From the NCBI RefSeq assembly GCF_004115155.1, contig NZ_RDSM01000001.1, positions 1,116,001 through 1,180,000 of the forward strand: a stretch of 64,000 nt of DNA. Direction: 5' to 3'. Each line of letters starts with the position of its first letter. Position 1 is the first letter of the stretch. Source of the DNA: Granulicella sibirica. Its GTDB lineage: Bacteria; Acidobacteriota; Terriglobia; Terriglobales; Acidobacteriaceae. The notes beneath the pieces were generated by a model. That model worked only from the letters and a program-made list of their open reading frames with translations. It was not told the origin of the DNA and did no database searches. The translations under genes were made by a program, and so were the position numbers. Positions 24,889 through 34,272 of the stretch are shown here, piece after piece.

Positions 24889-26424
24889 GTGAGCGACCAA
24901 ACCCCGGCGATACGGGAAGACAAGAAGGCGAACGAGAGCAAATTGAGGTTGTTGAAAGCACCCCTGCTAGACTGGCATCTCCAAACATTCACCGCGATCA
25001 GCCACTGGAGCAAGACCTTGCCGGACGAGACACTGCCGCCACCTGATGTTCAAACCGAGAAGACGACCGGCTCTGAGCAACAGTCCGCAGCCACTGGTAC
25101 CGAGACACCCGACGTCGACGCAGGCGTATTCAAGCCCCTTTATCCCACAGACTTCGATGACATCACTGACTTCGGCGCGATCTGGAGCGTCGGTCCCAGC
25201 GGCCACGTCCCAGCGATCCGCCCAAGAGACGGACGCGGTCCCGGTGACGCAACGGTTGTCCACGGAACCCGCGGTCCCGCGGAAGGTGGAAAGATAGGCG
25301 AGCGAGAGAGACGGAAGATGGAGCGTCGCGCCGCCAGCGCGCAGACCCTTGAGATCGTTCCGGCCAAGGAACAGAAGACTCCTGCAAAGAAGGCATCGGT
25401 CAGCTATGCCGACGCGGGCGTGGATATCTCAAGCGGCGACCGCAGCAAGCAGCGCATCAAGATGCTCGCCCGCAAGACGTTCAACAAGAACGTCCTCAGT
25501 GAGATCGGCGGCTTCGGTGGTCTCTTCGGCCTCGACCTCGAGAAGTTCCCCAATCCCGTCCTCGTCTCGAGCGCTGATGGCGTCGGAACCAAGCTAAAGG
25601 TCGCCTTCGAGCTTGGCATCCACCACACCGTCGGTCAGGACCTCGTCAACCATTGTGTGAACGACATCGCGGTGCAGGGCGCAACACCCCTCTTCTTTCT
25701 CGACTACCTCGCGACCGGCGCGCTCGATCCAGCCATCATCGAGACTGTGGTAACGGGTATCTCGGAAGCCTGCCGCGCAAACGGATGCGCCCTCATCGGC
25801 GGCGAAACTGCCCAGATGCCCGGCTTCTACTCGGATGGCGAGTACGACCTTGCCGGTTTCATCGTCGGTGCGGTCAGCCGCGACAAGATCATCACGGGCT
25901 CGACCATCGAAGTCGGCGATGTGCTGATCGGTCTTCCGTCGAACGGTCTACACACCAATGGCTACTCGCTGGCCCGCAAGCTCCTGTTCGAGGTCGCGAA
26001 GTACGGTCCGGATCAATACGTCAACGAGTTGAAGGATAAGACCGGCGCGGCGCTGATGCGCACGCACCGCAGTTATCTCGCCATCATCAAGAAGCTCTGC
26101 TCGTCCGAAGTTGTGAGCGGCATGGCCCACATCACCGGCGGAGGGATCACGGAGAATCTGCCGAGAATCCTGCCGAAGGGGATGGGCGCGAGCATCGATC
26201 TCGCCTCCTGGCAGGTTCCGCCCCTTTTCGAGCATCTCCAGGAACTCGGCAACGTCGAAAAGGACGAGATGCTCCGTACTTTCAACATGGGCATTGGCCT
26301 CATCTGCGTTGTTCCGGCCGAAAAGGTGAAGAAGGCTAAAGCTGTCCTTAACCGGGCAAACGAGCGGCACTGCATCCTAGGACGCGTGGTACGCGGCGAA
26401 CGGAAGGTCAGCTACACCGGATGA
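24889..26424 (+). CDS. purM: Phosphoribosylformylglycinamidine cyclo-ligase, with a possible long N-terminal extension
   Basis: Makes aminoimidazole ribotide in purine synthesis (ATP-dependent ring closure of FGAM). The enzyme proper begins near VSYADAGVDISSGD (DNA about 25399) and runs through SSADGVGTKLKVAFELG, GGETAQMPGFY and HITGGGITENLPRILPKG, a complete PurM of about 345 residues. The frame is open for another ~143 codons upstream to a GTG at 24889 that has GGGAGG 9 bases before it; this part is acidic, Pro/Thr-rich and not a known domain. The conservative start is ATG 25318 (MERRAASAQ). The 3' end overlaps purN by 4 bases (ATGA). Confidence 0.9.
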   Translation: MSDQTPAIREDKKANESKLRLLKAPLLDWHLQTFTAISHWSKTLPDETLPPPDVQTEKTTGSEQQSAATGTETPDVDAGVFKPLYPTDFDDITDFGAIWSVGPSGHVPAIRPRDGRGPGDATVVHGTRGPAEGGKIGERERRKMERRAASAQTLEIVPAKEQKTPAKKASVSYADAGVDISSGDRSKQRIKMLARKTFNKNVLSEIGGFGGLFGLDLEKFPNPVLVSSADGVGTKLKVAFELGIHHTVGQDLVNHCVNDIAVQGATPLFFLDYLATGALDPAIIETVVTGISEACRANGCALIGGETAQMPGFYSDGEYDLAGFIVGAVSRDKIITGSTIEVGDVLIGLPSNGLHTNGYSLARKLLFEVAKYGPDQYVNELKDKTGAALMRTHRSYLAIIKKLCSSEVVSGMAHITGGGITENLPRILPKGMGASIDLASWQVPPLFEHLQELGNVEKDEMLRTFNMGIGLICVVPAEKVKKAKAVLNRANERHCILGRVVRGERKVSYTG

Positions 26425-27026
26425 CGCGGATCGGAATCCTGTTAAGCGGGCGTGGATCGAACTTCGTGGCCATTGCCGAAGCTATTCGAGACGGGTCTCT
26501 ACCCCATGTCGAGATCGCGATCGTTCTCTCAAACCGGGAGGACGCCGGTGGTCTCGAAGCCGCCCGCGCAATGGGAATCCCAGCCCGCGCAATCATTTCC
26601 AAGGGCATGAAGCGGGCCGAGCATGATGCGCTGATGATCCAGGCGCTACGCGGGGCTCGCGTTGAACTTGTCTGCCTTGCCGGATACATGCGAGTCCTGA
26701 CCCCGGATTTCGTCGGAGCGTTCCCGGGTGCTATCCTCAACATCCACCCATCGCTCCTGCCGTCCTTTGTGGGGCTTGATGTCCAACAAGCAGCGCTCGA
26801 CTTCGGCGTCAAAGTAGCTGGCTGCACCGTCCATTTCGTCGATGAAGCTGTGGATCACGGAGTCATCGTGCTCCAGCGGACCGTGGATGTGCTGGACGAG
26901 GATACAACCGAGACGCTCTCGGCACGGATCCTTGTCGAGGAGCACAAGGCATACCCCGAGGCAATCCGCCGCGTAGTCAGCGGCGACTATACAGCCGTCG
27001 GCCGCCGGTACATCCGGCTCACCTAG
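26421..27026 (+). CDS. purN: Phosphoribosylglycinamide formyltransferase 1
   Basis: Transfers a formyl group from 10-formyl-tetrahydrofolate to GAR. The 201-residue protein has the phosphate loop LLSGRGSNF, the catalytic ILNIHPSLLPSF (Asn107, His109) and Asp145 in DEAVDHG. The usual SLLPSFPG sequence reads SLLPSFVG here. It overlaps purM by four bases, so translation is coupled. Its formyl-folate donor is made via FolD, encoded at 30246. Its TAG shares bases with the stop of the convergent M50 gene. Confidence 0.95.
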   Translation: MTRIGILLSGRGSNFVAIAEAIRDGSLPHVEIAIVLSNREDAGGLEAARAMGIPARAIISKGMKRAEHDALMIQALRGARVELVCLAGYMRVLTPDFVGAFPGAILNIHPSLLPSFVGLDVQQAALDFGVKVAGCTVHFVDEAVDHGVIVLQRTVDVLDEDTTETLSARILVEEHKAYPEAIRRVVSGDYTAVGRRYIRLT

Positions 27027-28129
27027 CTGTTGAACATGCCGTAGTTTCCGCGTGTGAGGTCGGGAGCAGCCCACATGATTGCTCCCAGCGCAAAGAGCAG
27101 CAGAGTGAAAACGATCATTGCGCGGCTGCTTGGCTGCTCCGGCGAAGGACCGCGAACAGCACGCCATGTCATCCCTGCAGCGATAGCGAGAAAGACCCAT
27201 TCCCGTAGCAGCGCATAAAGCAGGACCGACGTCACGATGAGCAGGTACCGCTGCAACCGGTTGAGAGCGAAAGTGGCCTGTGCACCATCAAGCCCGAGCA
27301 CCGGGACAAGATTGAACAAGTTAAGAAATGCCGCCGAGTATGCTAACGCCAGGAAAAGCTGCGAGCTGTAAACATGAGCAAGAGTCACGAAGCCGACAGC
27401 GGTAAAGAGTCCGAACAGCGGACCCGCAAGGGCAATACCCGAGAGAATCTCAACAGAGACACCCTCGTGATACCACCGCACATAGGCACCGAGACCAGGG
27501 ATAAAGAGCGGCAGATCAACCTTGAGACCGTAGCGCCGCGCGGCGATGTAGTGGCCGATCTCGTGGATGAGGATCGCGCTGGTGAATCCCAACCCGAATC
27601 GCCAGCCGAACAGCGCCCAGTACACTCCGAAGAACGCCAGAAAGCTGAAAAGGAACTTCAGCTTGAAGATCGCGAAGAGAAACGTCTTTGCCTTTAGCAG
27701 AAAAAAGGCAATCGGCGCGAGCGGGCCAAGCCGCTTGGTCCAGCGAGCCTTCCGCTCGTCTTCTGACCGGAAACGGGCGTCGATCTGGGCGATGTGATCG
27801 CACACGGATTTAGCCTGGGACGACTCAGGTGGAAGCCAGGCAAGCGCCTGCTGCCATGTCGCGCGCGCCGGGCCCCACTCCGACGCCGCCTCCTGCTGCG
27901 CGGCGGCCGTGGCGATACGATGCAGGTGCGCACTATAAATAATCATGTGACATTCCGGGCATTGCAGCGTGCCGGGAGGAAGCCACAGCGAACACTCGGG
28001 GCAGTTACTAATCGGAACAGCCGCTTCGATGAGGATCGAGGTCTCGCTGGAGGCCTTGAAGGTGGCTGGAGAATCGGTCTGAAGTTCTTGCGGAGTCACC
28101 TGTCTATTAGACGACAAGAATGGGATCAA
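27023..28129 (-). CDS. M50-family membrane metalloprotease with N-terminal zinc ribbon
   Basis: A 368-residue intramembrane site-2-protease-like protein. The zinc-protease motif HEIGH is at residues 189-193 within a membrane helix; the second motif reads NLFNLVPVLGLDGAQ, with the metal-ligand Asp. Near the N terminus are two CPEC knuckles (43-46, 57-60), a zinc ribbon, followed by a helical TPR-like stretch. About five to six membrane helices. It is the last gene of folD-coaE-htrA-M50 on the minus strand. Regulated intramembrane proteolysis is plausible, since an HtrA-like protease lies directly before it. Confidence 0.88.
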   Translation of the reverse strand: MIPFLSSNRQVTPQELQTDSPATFKASSETSILIEAAVPISNCPECSLWLPPGTLQCPECHMIIYSAHLHRIATAAAQQEAASEWGPARATWQQALAWLPPESSQAKSVCDHIAQIDARFRSEDERKARWTKRLGPLAPIAFFLLKAKTFLFAIFKLKFLFSFLAFFGVYWALFGWRFGLGFTSAILIHEIGHYIAARRYGLKVDLPLFIPGLGAYVRWYHEGVSVEILSGIALAGPLFGLFTAVGFVTLAHVYSSQLFLALAYSAAFLNLFNLVPVLGLDGAQATFALNRLQRYLLIVTSVLLYALLREWVFLAIAAGMTWRAVRGPSPEQPSSRAMIVFTLLLFALGAIMWAAPDLTRGNYGMFNS

Positions 28130-28198
28130 GATGCAGCGATTGACTTGCCGCGCCAGTCAGTTGTGTCCAACACTCCTTCGCTCGAGCCCGAAACACGT

Positions 28199-29407
28199 CT
28201 ACGCCTGCGGACCGGTCGGCACATCTCTCGCATCGCTCAAGGTGACGCGAACGTCCATGCGGCGTCTGCCGCGGAAGATCGAGAGTGTCACGGTATCCCC
28301 AGCGTGATGCGAGTTTAGGGCACCCGAGAGGTCCTGAGCCGATTGGACGTCCTGTCCGTCGATCGCCACGATGAGGTCACCGCCAAGCATCACCGGGGTG
28401 TTGCCCTGGTAGGCACGCTGTGTCCCCCCCTTGAGCCCGGCCTTCTCGGCGGCGCCACCGGGAAGTACCCGCTCTATAAGAATGCCGTAGTCCGAGGGAA
28501 GACCGATCTGCTCCGCGATATCAGGACCAATCGGCAACGTAGAAATGTCGAGAGCAGGGCGACGAACGCGGCCATATCGAGCGAAGTCGTCGATGAATGC
28601 CTTGGCCGTGTTGATCGGAATCGCGAAACCGATACCAGAGGATTGATCCGCCCCGTTCGAAGCGATCAGCGTTGTAATGCCGATCACCTCTCCGCGCGAA
28701 TTGAGAAGAGGTCCACCTGAGTTGCCGGGATTAACGCTCGCATCCGTCTGAATGGCGTCTTCAATCGGATTGTTCTGCGGACCATGAATCGACCGTATCG
28801 CCGAGATAATGCCGCGAGTCATCGTACCGGACAGACCAAATGGATTGCCAATCGCATACACGCGCTGCCCCACGATGAGGCCGTTCGATTCTGATAGGGT
28901 CGCCGGGGTCAGGTTCGGGGCGTTGATCAATAACAGAGCAAGATCATGCCCCTTATCGACCCCTACAATGCTGGCTTTGTATTTGTGTTTATCGGCGAGG
29001 GTGACTTCAATCCTCTGCCCGCCATCGATCACATGGTTGTTGGTGAGGATATGTCCCTGCTTATCAAGCAGAAAGCCCGACCCCTGCCCCTGCTGAGGCA
29101 CGGGACCATAGAAGAAATCATAGGAGACCGTCGTGGACGTAATGTTCACAACAGAAGGCAACGCCTTCTTGTAGACAGCGATATTCTGCTGTTCCTCCGT
29201 ATCGAAAGCGGGGGCGGCGGAGGCTTCAGTTAACTCGAAGGCACCCAGCGGTCCGGTCACGTTTTCTGTGTGGAGCGCGTTCGATGCGGCCGCCGGTAGC
29301 AGATTGCGGACCCAGGGACGCGGCGCTCCGGACGATGCTCCGCGCGTGGTCAGGTAATAGAAACCTGAGAGGAGAACGAGGACCAGGAGGACGGGACGGT
29401 ATTTCAT
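28199..29407 (-). CDS. HtrA/DegP-like trypsin-type serine protease with PDZ domain
   Basis: A 402-residue membrane-anchored periplasmic protease. One membrane helix (MKYRPVLLVLVLLSGFYYL) is followed by the trypsin-like domain with the catalytic histidine in ILTNNHVIDGG, aspartate in GHDLALLLIN and serine in NPGNSGGPLL, then one PDZ domain (GILIERVLPGGAAEKAGL; GGDLIVAIDGQDVQSAQDL). Single-PDZ layout fits the DegS/HtrA class. The start is unsure: ATG 29407 has a weak Shine-Dalgarno, while GTG 29533, 4 bases after the coaE stop, would add 42 cytoplasmic residues. Confidence 0.9.
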   Translation of the reverse strand: MKYRPVLLVLVLLSGFYYLTTRGASSGAPRPWVRNLLPAAASNALHTENVTGPLGAFELTEASAAPAFDTEEQQNIAVYKKALPSVVNITSTTVSYDFFYGPVPQQGQGSGFLLDKQGHILTNNHVIDGGQRIEVTLADKHKYKASIVGVDKGHDLALLLINAPNLTPATLSESNGLIVGQRVYAIGNPFGLSGTMTRGIISAIRSIHGPQNNPIEDAIQTDASVNPGNSGGPLLNSRGEVIGITTLIASNGADQSSGIGFAIPINTAKAFIDDFARYGRVRRPALDISTLPIGPDIAEQIGLPSDYGILIERVLPGGAAEKAGLKGGTQRAYQGNTPVMLGGDLIVAIDGQDVQSAQDLSGALNSHHAGDTVTLSIFRGRRRMDVRVTLSDARDVPTGPQA

Positions 29408-29537
29408 GGGCTTCAAGGGTTCTGTTCCCTTCTTCCCTTTCGGAGCGAAGAGTGCTTTCTCGGAGTGTCGGCCAGCCTGCCTCCAAAAATGGTTCGACGC
29501 AGCCCGGTTCTCCCGGGTCTCTAGGTTCGACACGTTC

Positions 29538-30218
29538 TTATTGTAGCGATTCCGTGGAGTCCTGGAGCAACTCAGGAACTCTGGCAGCATCCGCGAGGAT
29601 GGGCCAGAGAGCCTCAACTTGCCGCTCGAGGCCTCCGAGCGAGCCATCGTTTCGAATGACGTGATCGGCCAGGGGAACAGCGACTTCGTCGGAAACCTGA
29701 AGCGCGAGCCTCCGCCGGGCTTCAGCCTTCCGCACCTCAGGCCGGTCCGCAGCAGAGCCGGTGCGCCGCAAAAAACGCTCTAACTTGTCGTCTTCGGACG
29801 CGGTGACAAGAAGAATGCGGGCAAAACGGCCCGCTCGCGGGTCCCTTGACGGATGTTTCGGGTCAAATAGCAGGGCCGATTCCACAAGGAGCACGGCTGA
29901 CGGGTTCTGGGCCTCAATAGCCTCCGCCAGTTCTCCTTGCCGGGCGATCACCGCCGGATGGACGATAGCGTTCAATTCCTTGGCATGGCCTTCGGCAAAG
30001 GCAATGCGGGCCAGAGCTGGCCGATCGAGCGTCCCATCTGGCTGCAAGACGCCTGGGCCAAAGAGCGCAACAATGGCGTCAAAAACTGGCTTTCCCGGCT
30101 GCATCAGCTCTCGACCGATGGCGTCGGATTGAAGCACATGAGCCCCCCGCTTTTCGAATAGGCTGGCCACGGTGGACTTACCGCTACCGAGATTGCCGGT
30201 CAAGCCTACGCGGAGCAT
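29538..30218 (-). CDS. coaE: Dephospho-CoA kinase
   Basis: Last step of coenzyme A synthesis, phosphorylating the 3'-hydroxyl of dephospho-CoA. The 226-residue protein has the P-loop GNLGSGKST (residues 8-16), the substrate motif LQSDAIGRELMQPG and the lid arginine region RRTGSAADR. It starts 27 bases after the folD stop and ends at or just before the htrA-like gene, in the same orientation. Confidence 0.94.
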   Translation of the reverse strand: MLRVGLTGNLGSGKSTVASLFEKRGAHVLQSDAIGRELMQPGKPVFDAIVALFGPGVLQPDGTLDRPALARIAFAEGHAKELNAIVHPAVIARQGELAEAIEAQNPSAVLLVESALLFDPKHPSRDPRAGRFARILLVTASEDDKLERFLRRTGSAADRPEVRKAEARRRLALQVSDEVAVPLADHVIRNDGSLGGLERQVEALWPILADAARVPELLQDSTESLQ

Positions 30219-30245
30219 AGTTGGTCCTTGCGGGCTGTGCGAGCC

Positions 30246-31229
30246 CTACTTCTTTCCGCGGCGAGCCTTGGCGGCTGTCACCGTGTTTTGCATGAGCATC
30301 GCGATGGTGAGCGCACCGACCCCACCCGGAACAGGTGTATACGCCCCCGAGAGCGCAAATGCAGCAGGATGAATGTCTCCCACGACAGTCGACCCACGCT
30401 TGGCAAAGAGGGCGGCGCGGGCTTCGTCGTTCGGAAAGAACCGAGCGACTTCAGATGCATCCGTCACGCGATTGATTCCAACATCGATGAGCGTCGCACC
30501 CGGCTTAATCATCTCCGGCGTGACGAAGCCCGGGCGCCCGATTGCAGCAACGAGGATATCGGCCTCTCGCGTGTGACGAGCGAGATCTGCGGTGTGGCTG
30601 TGGCAAACGGTAACCGTAGCCGAGGCATTGATCAACATCGAGGCGGCCGGCTTGCCAACGATATCTGAACGGCCAAGCACAACGGCGCTCTTCCCCGCGA
30701 TAGGAATCTCTGAGCGGCGGAGGATCTCCATGATGCCGGCTGGAGTACAGGGAGCGAGTGCCAGCTTGCCTGACTTGCTCGTCGCGCTGCCCGAGTAGCC
30801 CTCGGCCAGCAGACGCCCGGCATTGATCGGATGGAAGCCGTCAACGTCTTTCGCGGGATCGACGGCTTCAAGCAAGCGGCGCGTGTCCACGTGTGCCGGG
30901 AGCGGAAGCTGGATGAGGATGCCATCGATATCCTGCCGTGCGTTGAGTCCCGCGATCAGATCAAGTAATTCTTCGGTCGTAATCGTCTCAGGCGGCGTGA
31001 GCATCTCGGAATAAATCCCCAGTTCCCCGCAGGTCTTCACTTTGGAACGAACGTAAATCTGCGAAGCGGGAACCTCGCCTACGAGAATCACCGCGAGACC
31101 CGGCGTAATACCTTCAGGTGCAAGGGCGCGAACCTGTTCGGCAACTTCGGCCTTGATACCGGCGGCAATGGCGATGCCATCAAGAATGCGTGGAGAGTGG
31201 GTGAGTGAGGCTTTCGATTCGGGAATCAT
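30246..31229 (-). CDS. folD: Bifunctional methylene-tetrahydrofolate dehydrogenase/cyclohydrolase
   Basis: Interconverts 5,10-methylene-, methenyl- and 10-formyl-tetrahydrofolate with NADP, feeding purine synthesis (purN is nearby). The 327-residue protein shows the catalytic lysine in YVRSKVKTCGELGI, the substrate motif ILIQLPLP, PCTPAGIMEIL, the NADP motif GRSDIVGKPAA and PVPGGVGALT (Ala where the family usually has Pro). First gene of the minus-strand run folD-coaE-htrA-M50. Confidence 0.95.
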   Translation of the reverse strand: MIPESKASLTHSPRILDGIAIAAGIKAEVAEQVRALAPEGITPGLAVILVGEVPASQIYVRSKVKTCGELGIYSEMLTPPETITTEELLDLIAGLNARQDIDGILIQLPLPAHVDTRRLLEAVDPAKDVDGFHPINAGRLLAEGYSGSATSKSGKLALAPCTPAGIMEILRRSEIPIAGKSAVVLGRSDIVGKPAASMLINASATVTVCHSHTADLARHTREADILVAAIGRPGFVTPEMIKPGATLIDVGINRVTDASEVARFFPNDEARAALFAKRGSTVVGDIHPAAFALSGAYTPVPGGVGALTIAMLMQNTVTAAKARRGKK

Positions 31230-31415
31230 GCTGTCCCTATCGTATCGCGTACCAGATTTCGGAACCTCCTAAGGAAGTATTCACCTCAGTTCGGGACAAA
31301 AGAGTTGATCTACGTCTGCATCACACTGCAACCCGAGGGCGGGAACGTGGGTCTCAGTACCTAGACGTTCGATTCCTCTGGACTTGTATGACATAGCCGA
31401 AAGTGAGGAGACCAC

Positions 31416-31664
31416 GTGGATACCTTGAAGATGAGTGCGGTGGAGAAGTTTCCGATGGCCGATCTATCCGGTCTGCGCGACGAGTTGATGCAGTCGGGCC
31501 TCGATTCCTGGCAGATCGCCGAGTTGATCAGCAGCTTTTTGATCGCGCGTGGTTATGGGGTATCGAACGATGCGGCACGGAGTGTGGCTAACTCCATCGA
31601 ACTGACCGGATGTTCCCTACAAAACATGCAGGACGAACTGGAGAAGCTCGCCTTTGTCATGTAA
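31416..31664 (+). CDS. Small hypothetical protein (82 residues)
   Basis: A helical, acidic small protein starting at GTG with GAGGAG 6 bases before it. It reads LSGLRDELMQSGLDSWQIAE and ARGYGVSNDAARSVANSIEL, a natural-looking composition with no membrane segment or cysteine motif. It lies just upstream of the patatin gene. A 14-base direct repeat spans its stop codon. No family recognised. Confidence 0.65.
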   Translation: MDTLKMSAVEKFPMADLSGLRDELMQSGLDSWQIAELISSFLIARGYGVSNDAARSVANSIELTGCSLQNMQDELEKLAFVM

Positions 31665-31688
31665 ACACTGGCTGTTGTCATGTAAACA
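31654..31688 (+). repeat. Direct repeat TTGTCATGTAAACA (two copies)
   Basis: Identical 14-base copies at 31654-31667 and 31675-31688, 21 bases apart (two helix turns), over the stop codon of the small gene and about 50 bases before the patatin start. The spacing suits a two-site operator, but a chance duplication is possible. Confidence 0.5.
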
Positions 31689-31733
31689 GCAGCCTTGCTA
31701 TCTGGGACGCGCGCGATTGTCTAACCTAGAGGA

Positions 31734-34250
31734 ATGAGTTCCCCAGTCTGGCAACAAGTGCCGAGAGACGAAAGAGAAGATAGGGTAAGCACTTCGCTGC
31801 GGAGCCGCATAGCGGGATGTGCGCTGACAGGAGTCCTGGCAGTCTCGTCAGGATTGGCAGCTCAGACGCCAATCACTCAAGAGCCATCTTCATCCTCAGC
31901 GGGCCAGCCCTCGAAGGACGGGTCCGGCAAGCAGCAGCTTGGCGTCCAGACGCCTGGGCAGAAGAACGGGGGAACCCAGATGCCGGCGGCTGGCACGGAC
32001 CCAGCATCGGGCAGGGCGGGTGACCAGGGCGGTCCAAGCAAGTCGGCCAATGGTTCTGCCAGTGGGGTTCCCTCAACCGCACCCTCGGTTCCGCCCCCCG
32101 GTCCAAACGGTCGGCGAAGGATCGGAGTGGCTCTCGGTGGCGGCGGAGCACTCGGCCTAAGCGAGATTGGTGCGCTGCAGTGGTTCGAGGAACACCATAT
32201 TCCGGTCGATGTCATCGCAGGAACAAGTATGGGCGGAATGATCTCGGCCCTCTATGCGACTGGCAACTCAATCGACCAGTTGAAGGCCGTCATGAACGAC
32301 CAGGTTTTCGGCTCCGTTTTCCGCATTTCAACGTCCTATGCCAGCCGGAGCTTCCGACGCAGAGAAGACAGCCGCGACCTGCCCAACGGACTCACGATTG
32401 GCCTGAAGCATGGGGTTTCCTTCCGCAATAGCGTGCTGATCGACCAGGGCCTCAATTCGTTCCTCGACCGCGAGTTCCTCCGCTACGATGACCAGGTAGA
32501 CTTTAACACCCTGCCCATCCCCTTCCGCTGCCTCTCGACGGACCTAAACGAGGCACGCACAGTCACCTTCGCGCGCGGATCCATCCCAGATGCGGTGCGT
32601 GCGTCTATTTCGATTCCGGGCATCTACAGGCCGTTCGAGATGAACGGGCATGAGTACGTGGATGGCGCCGTTCTCCAGAACCTTCCGGCCCAGACCGTAC
32701 GCAACGATCTCGGAGCCGATGTTGTTATCGCTGTGAGTCTTCCACTCGTGCCTGTCGGGAAAAAGGATCTCGACTCAATTGTTGGCGTCCTGCAACGCAG
32801 CTTCAGTGTCGCGATTGAAGGCAACGAGCGTGCTTCACGCAAGCTCGCGGACGTGGTGGTGGAGCCAGACCTTACGGGCTTTTCAGCAGGCGACTATCTC
32901 AAATCCGCGGAGTTGGCGGAACGTGGCTATGCTGCCGCGGAGAAGATGAAAGATTCACTTCTCCCCTATGCCGTAGACGACGCAGCATGGAATGCTTACC
33001 TTGCACAGCGCACGGCTCGCAAGAGGGGACCGGCAGGAACGCTGCTGCGGGTACGTGTCGCAGCACCAAATGAGGGTGTGACGAAGAACGTCGAGCGCAT
33101 CTTTGCTCCCCTCATCGATCAACCTGTGGCGACCAATAAAGTTGAATCGCTTCTTGCCGCCATTCGCAGTGACGGTAGGTACGACGCGGATTACACGGTT
33201 GGGTATGACAAGGGGCCGGACCGGCGCCCAGTCCTTCTGGTGACGGTGCAGGATAAGAAGACTGGCCCGCCTTTCCTTGAGCTGGGAGCAAACGTTGCGG
33301 CGCAGACCGGTGGCATATCGCGAGCGACGATCGAGGGCATCCTGCTCGACCAGGATTTTGGCGGGTACGGCTCGGAGTTGCGGTCTCACATCAAGCTTGG
33401 CTATCTCACCGATTTCGATTCAGAGTACTTCCGGAAAGTGCCAAACTTCCTCCAGATTCGCCCGGCGTCGCCGGTAGGGACCATGTTTGTGGCGCCGCAC
33501 GGGGGTATTCTGCGGCAGCCCTTCCCGATCTACCAGGGCAAGACTCGGGTCTCGGAGCGGGAGCTACAGAAGGCGGGTGGCGGGGTCGACATCGGCTGGA
33601 CGGATGGCCGCACCACCGAGATACGGGCGGGATGGGAGGAGAACGACATCCGCTGGCATGAGCAGATCGGCATCCAGGATGGACTGCCGAATGTCTATGG
33701 AAGCATGCAGCGGGCGCGCGTCCGCTACGCGCTCGACAGGCAGGATAAGGCATTCGTGCCACAGTTCGGGTATCGCGTGACGGCGGAAGGGGGCTATCTG
33801 TACGACGCAGCGGGTGGGGCTAACGCGCCGGTCTTCGACACCCAGATCACACTGGGGCACAAGTTCGGCAAAGAGATCGTGGCGTTTGGCACGGAGGGCG
33901 GGACGATGTTCGGCCGGAACGTGGCGCAGCCATATCGCTTTACGCTTGGCGGCCCGCTACGCCTTTCGGCGAGCGCTCTCGATGAATTGCGTGGAACCGA
34001 CTACTTCCTGGTGAGGCCGGTGATTTTGCGAAAGGTGGCCAGCCTTCCGGCTGTTCTGGGGCAGAGTATCTATGTCGGCGCGGCCTATGAGGCGGGGCAG
34101 ATGCGGGCTCCGGACTTCCGGACGGCGACGCGGCAGGATGTCTTCTTAGGGGTTCTGGCCGAGACGCCTGCGGGTGTGATCTCGTTCGGACCTGCGCTTG
34201 GCGATGGCGGCCGTTACAAGCTCATCTTCACTCTTGGCAAGCTGTTCTAA
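31734..34250 (+). CDS. Patatin-like phospholipase fused to outer-membrane barrel (PlpD/type Vd-like)
   Basis: An 838-residue exported protein. After an N-terminal signal-like segment and a ~80-residue Pro/Gly/Ser-rich linker comes a patatin domain: oxyanion loop LGGGGALGLSEIG (134-146), nucleophile GTSMGG (Ser165) and the dyad Asp in YVDGAVLQNLP. Then follow a POTRA-like segment (AAPNEGVTKNVERIFAPLI) and a C-terminal beta-barrel resembling the BamA/surface-antigen family, ending in KLIFTLGKLF with a terminal Phe, as outer-membrane proteins do. This is the layout of type Vd autotransporters, where the barrel carries the lipase to or across the outer membrane. Confidence 0.87.
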   Translation: MSSPVWQQVPRDEREDRVSTSLRSRIAGCALTGVLAVSSGLAAQTPITQEPSSSSAGQPSKDGSGKQQLGVQTPGQKNGGTQMPAAGTDPASGRAGDQGGPSKSANGSASGVPSTAPSVPPPGPNGRRRIGVALGGGGALGLSEIGALQWFEEHHIPVDVIAGTSMGGMISALYATGNSIDQLKAVMNDQVFGSVFRISTSYASRSFRRREDSRDLPNGLTIGLKHGVSFRNSVLIDQGLNSFLDREFLRYDDQVDFNTLPIPFRCLSTDLNEARTVTFARGSIPDAVRASISIPGIYRPFEMNGHEYVDGAVLQNLPAQTVRNDLGADVVIAVSLPLVPVGKKDLDSIVGVLQRSFSVAIEGNERASRKLADVVVEPDLTGFSAGDYLKSAELAERGYAAAEKMKDSLLPYAVDDAAWNAYLAQRTARKRGPAGTLLRVRVAAPNEGVTKNVERIFAPLIDQPVATNKVESLLAAIRSDGRYDADYTVGYDKGPDRRPVLLVTVQDKKTGPPFLELGANVAAQTGGISRATIEGILLDQDFGGYGSELRSHIKLGYLTDFDSEYFRKVPNFLQIRPASPVGTMFVAPHGGILRQPFPIYQGKTRVSERELQKAGGGVDIGWTDGRTTEIRAGWEENDIRWHEQIGIQDGLPNVYGSMQRARVRYALDRQDKAFVPQFGYRVTAEGGYLYDAAGGANAPVFDTQITLGHKFGKEIVAFGTEGGTMFGRNVAQPYRFTLGGPLRLSASALDELRGTDYFLVRPVILRKVASLPAVLGQSIYVGAAYEAGQMRAPDFRTATRQDVFLGVLAETPAGVISFGPALGDGGRYKLIFTLGKLF

Positions 34251-34272
34251 GGTATCCCCCTCTCCCTATGAA

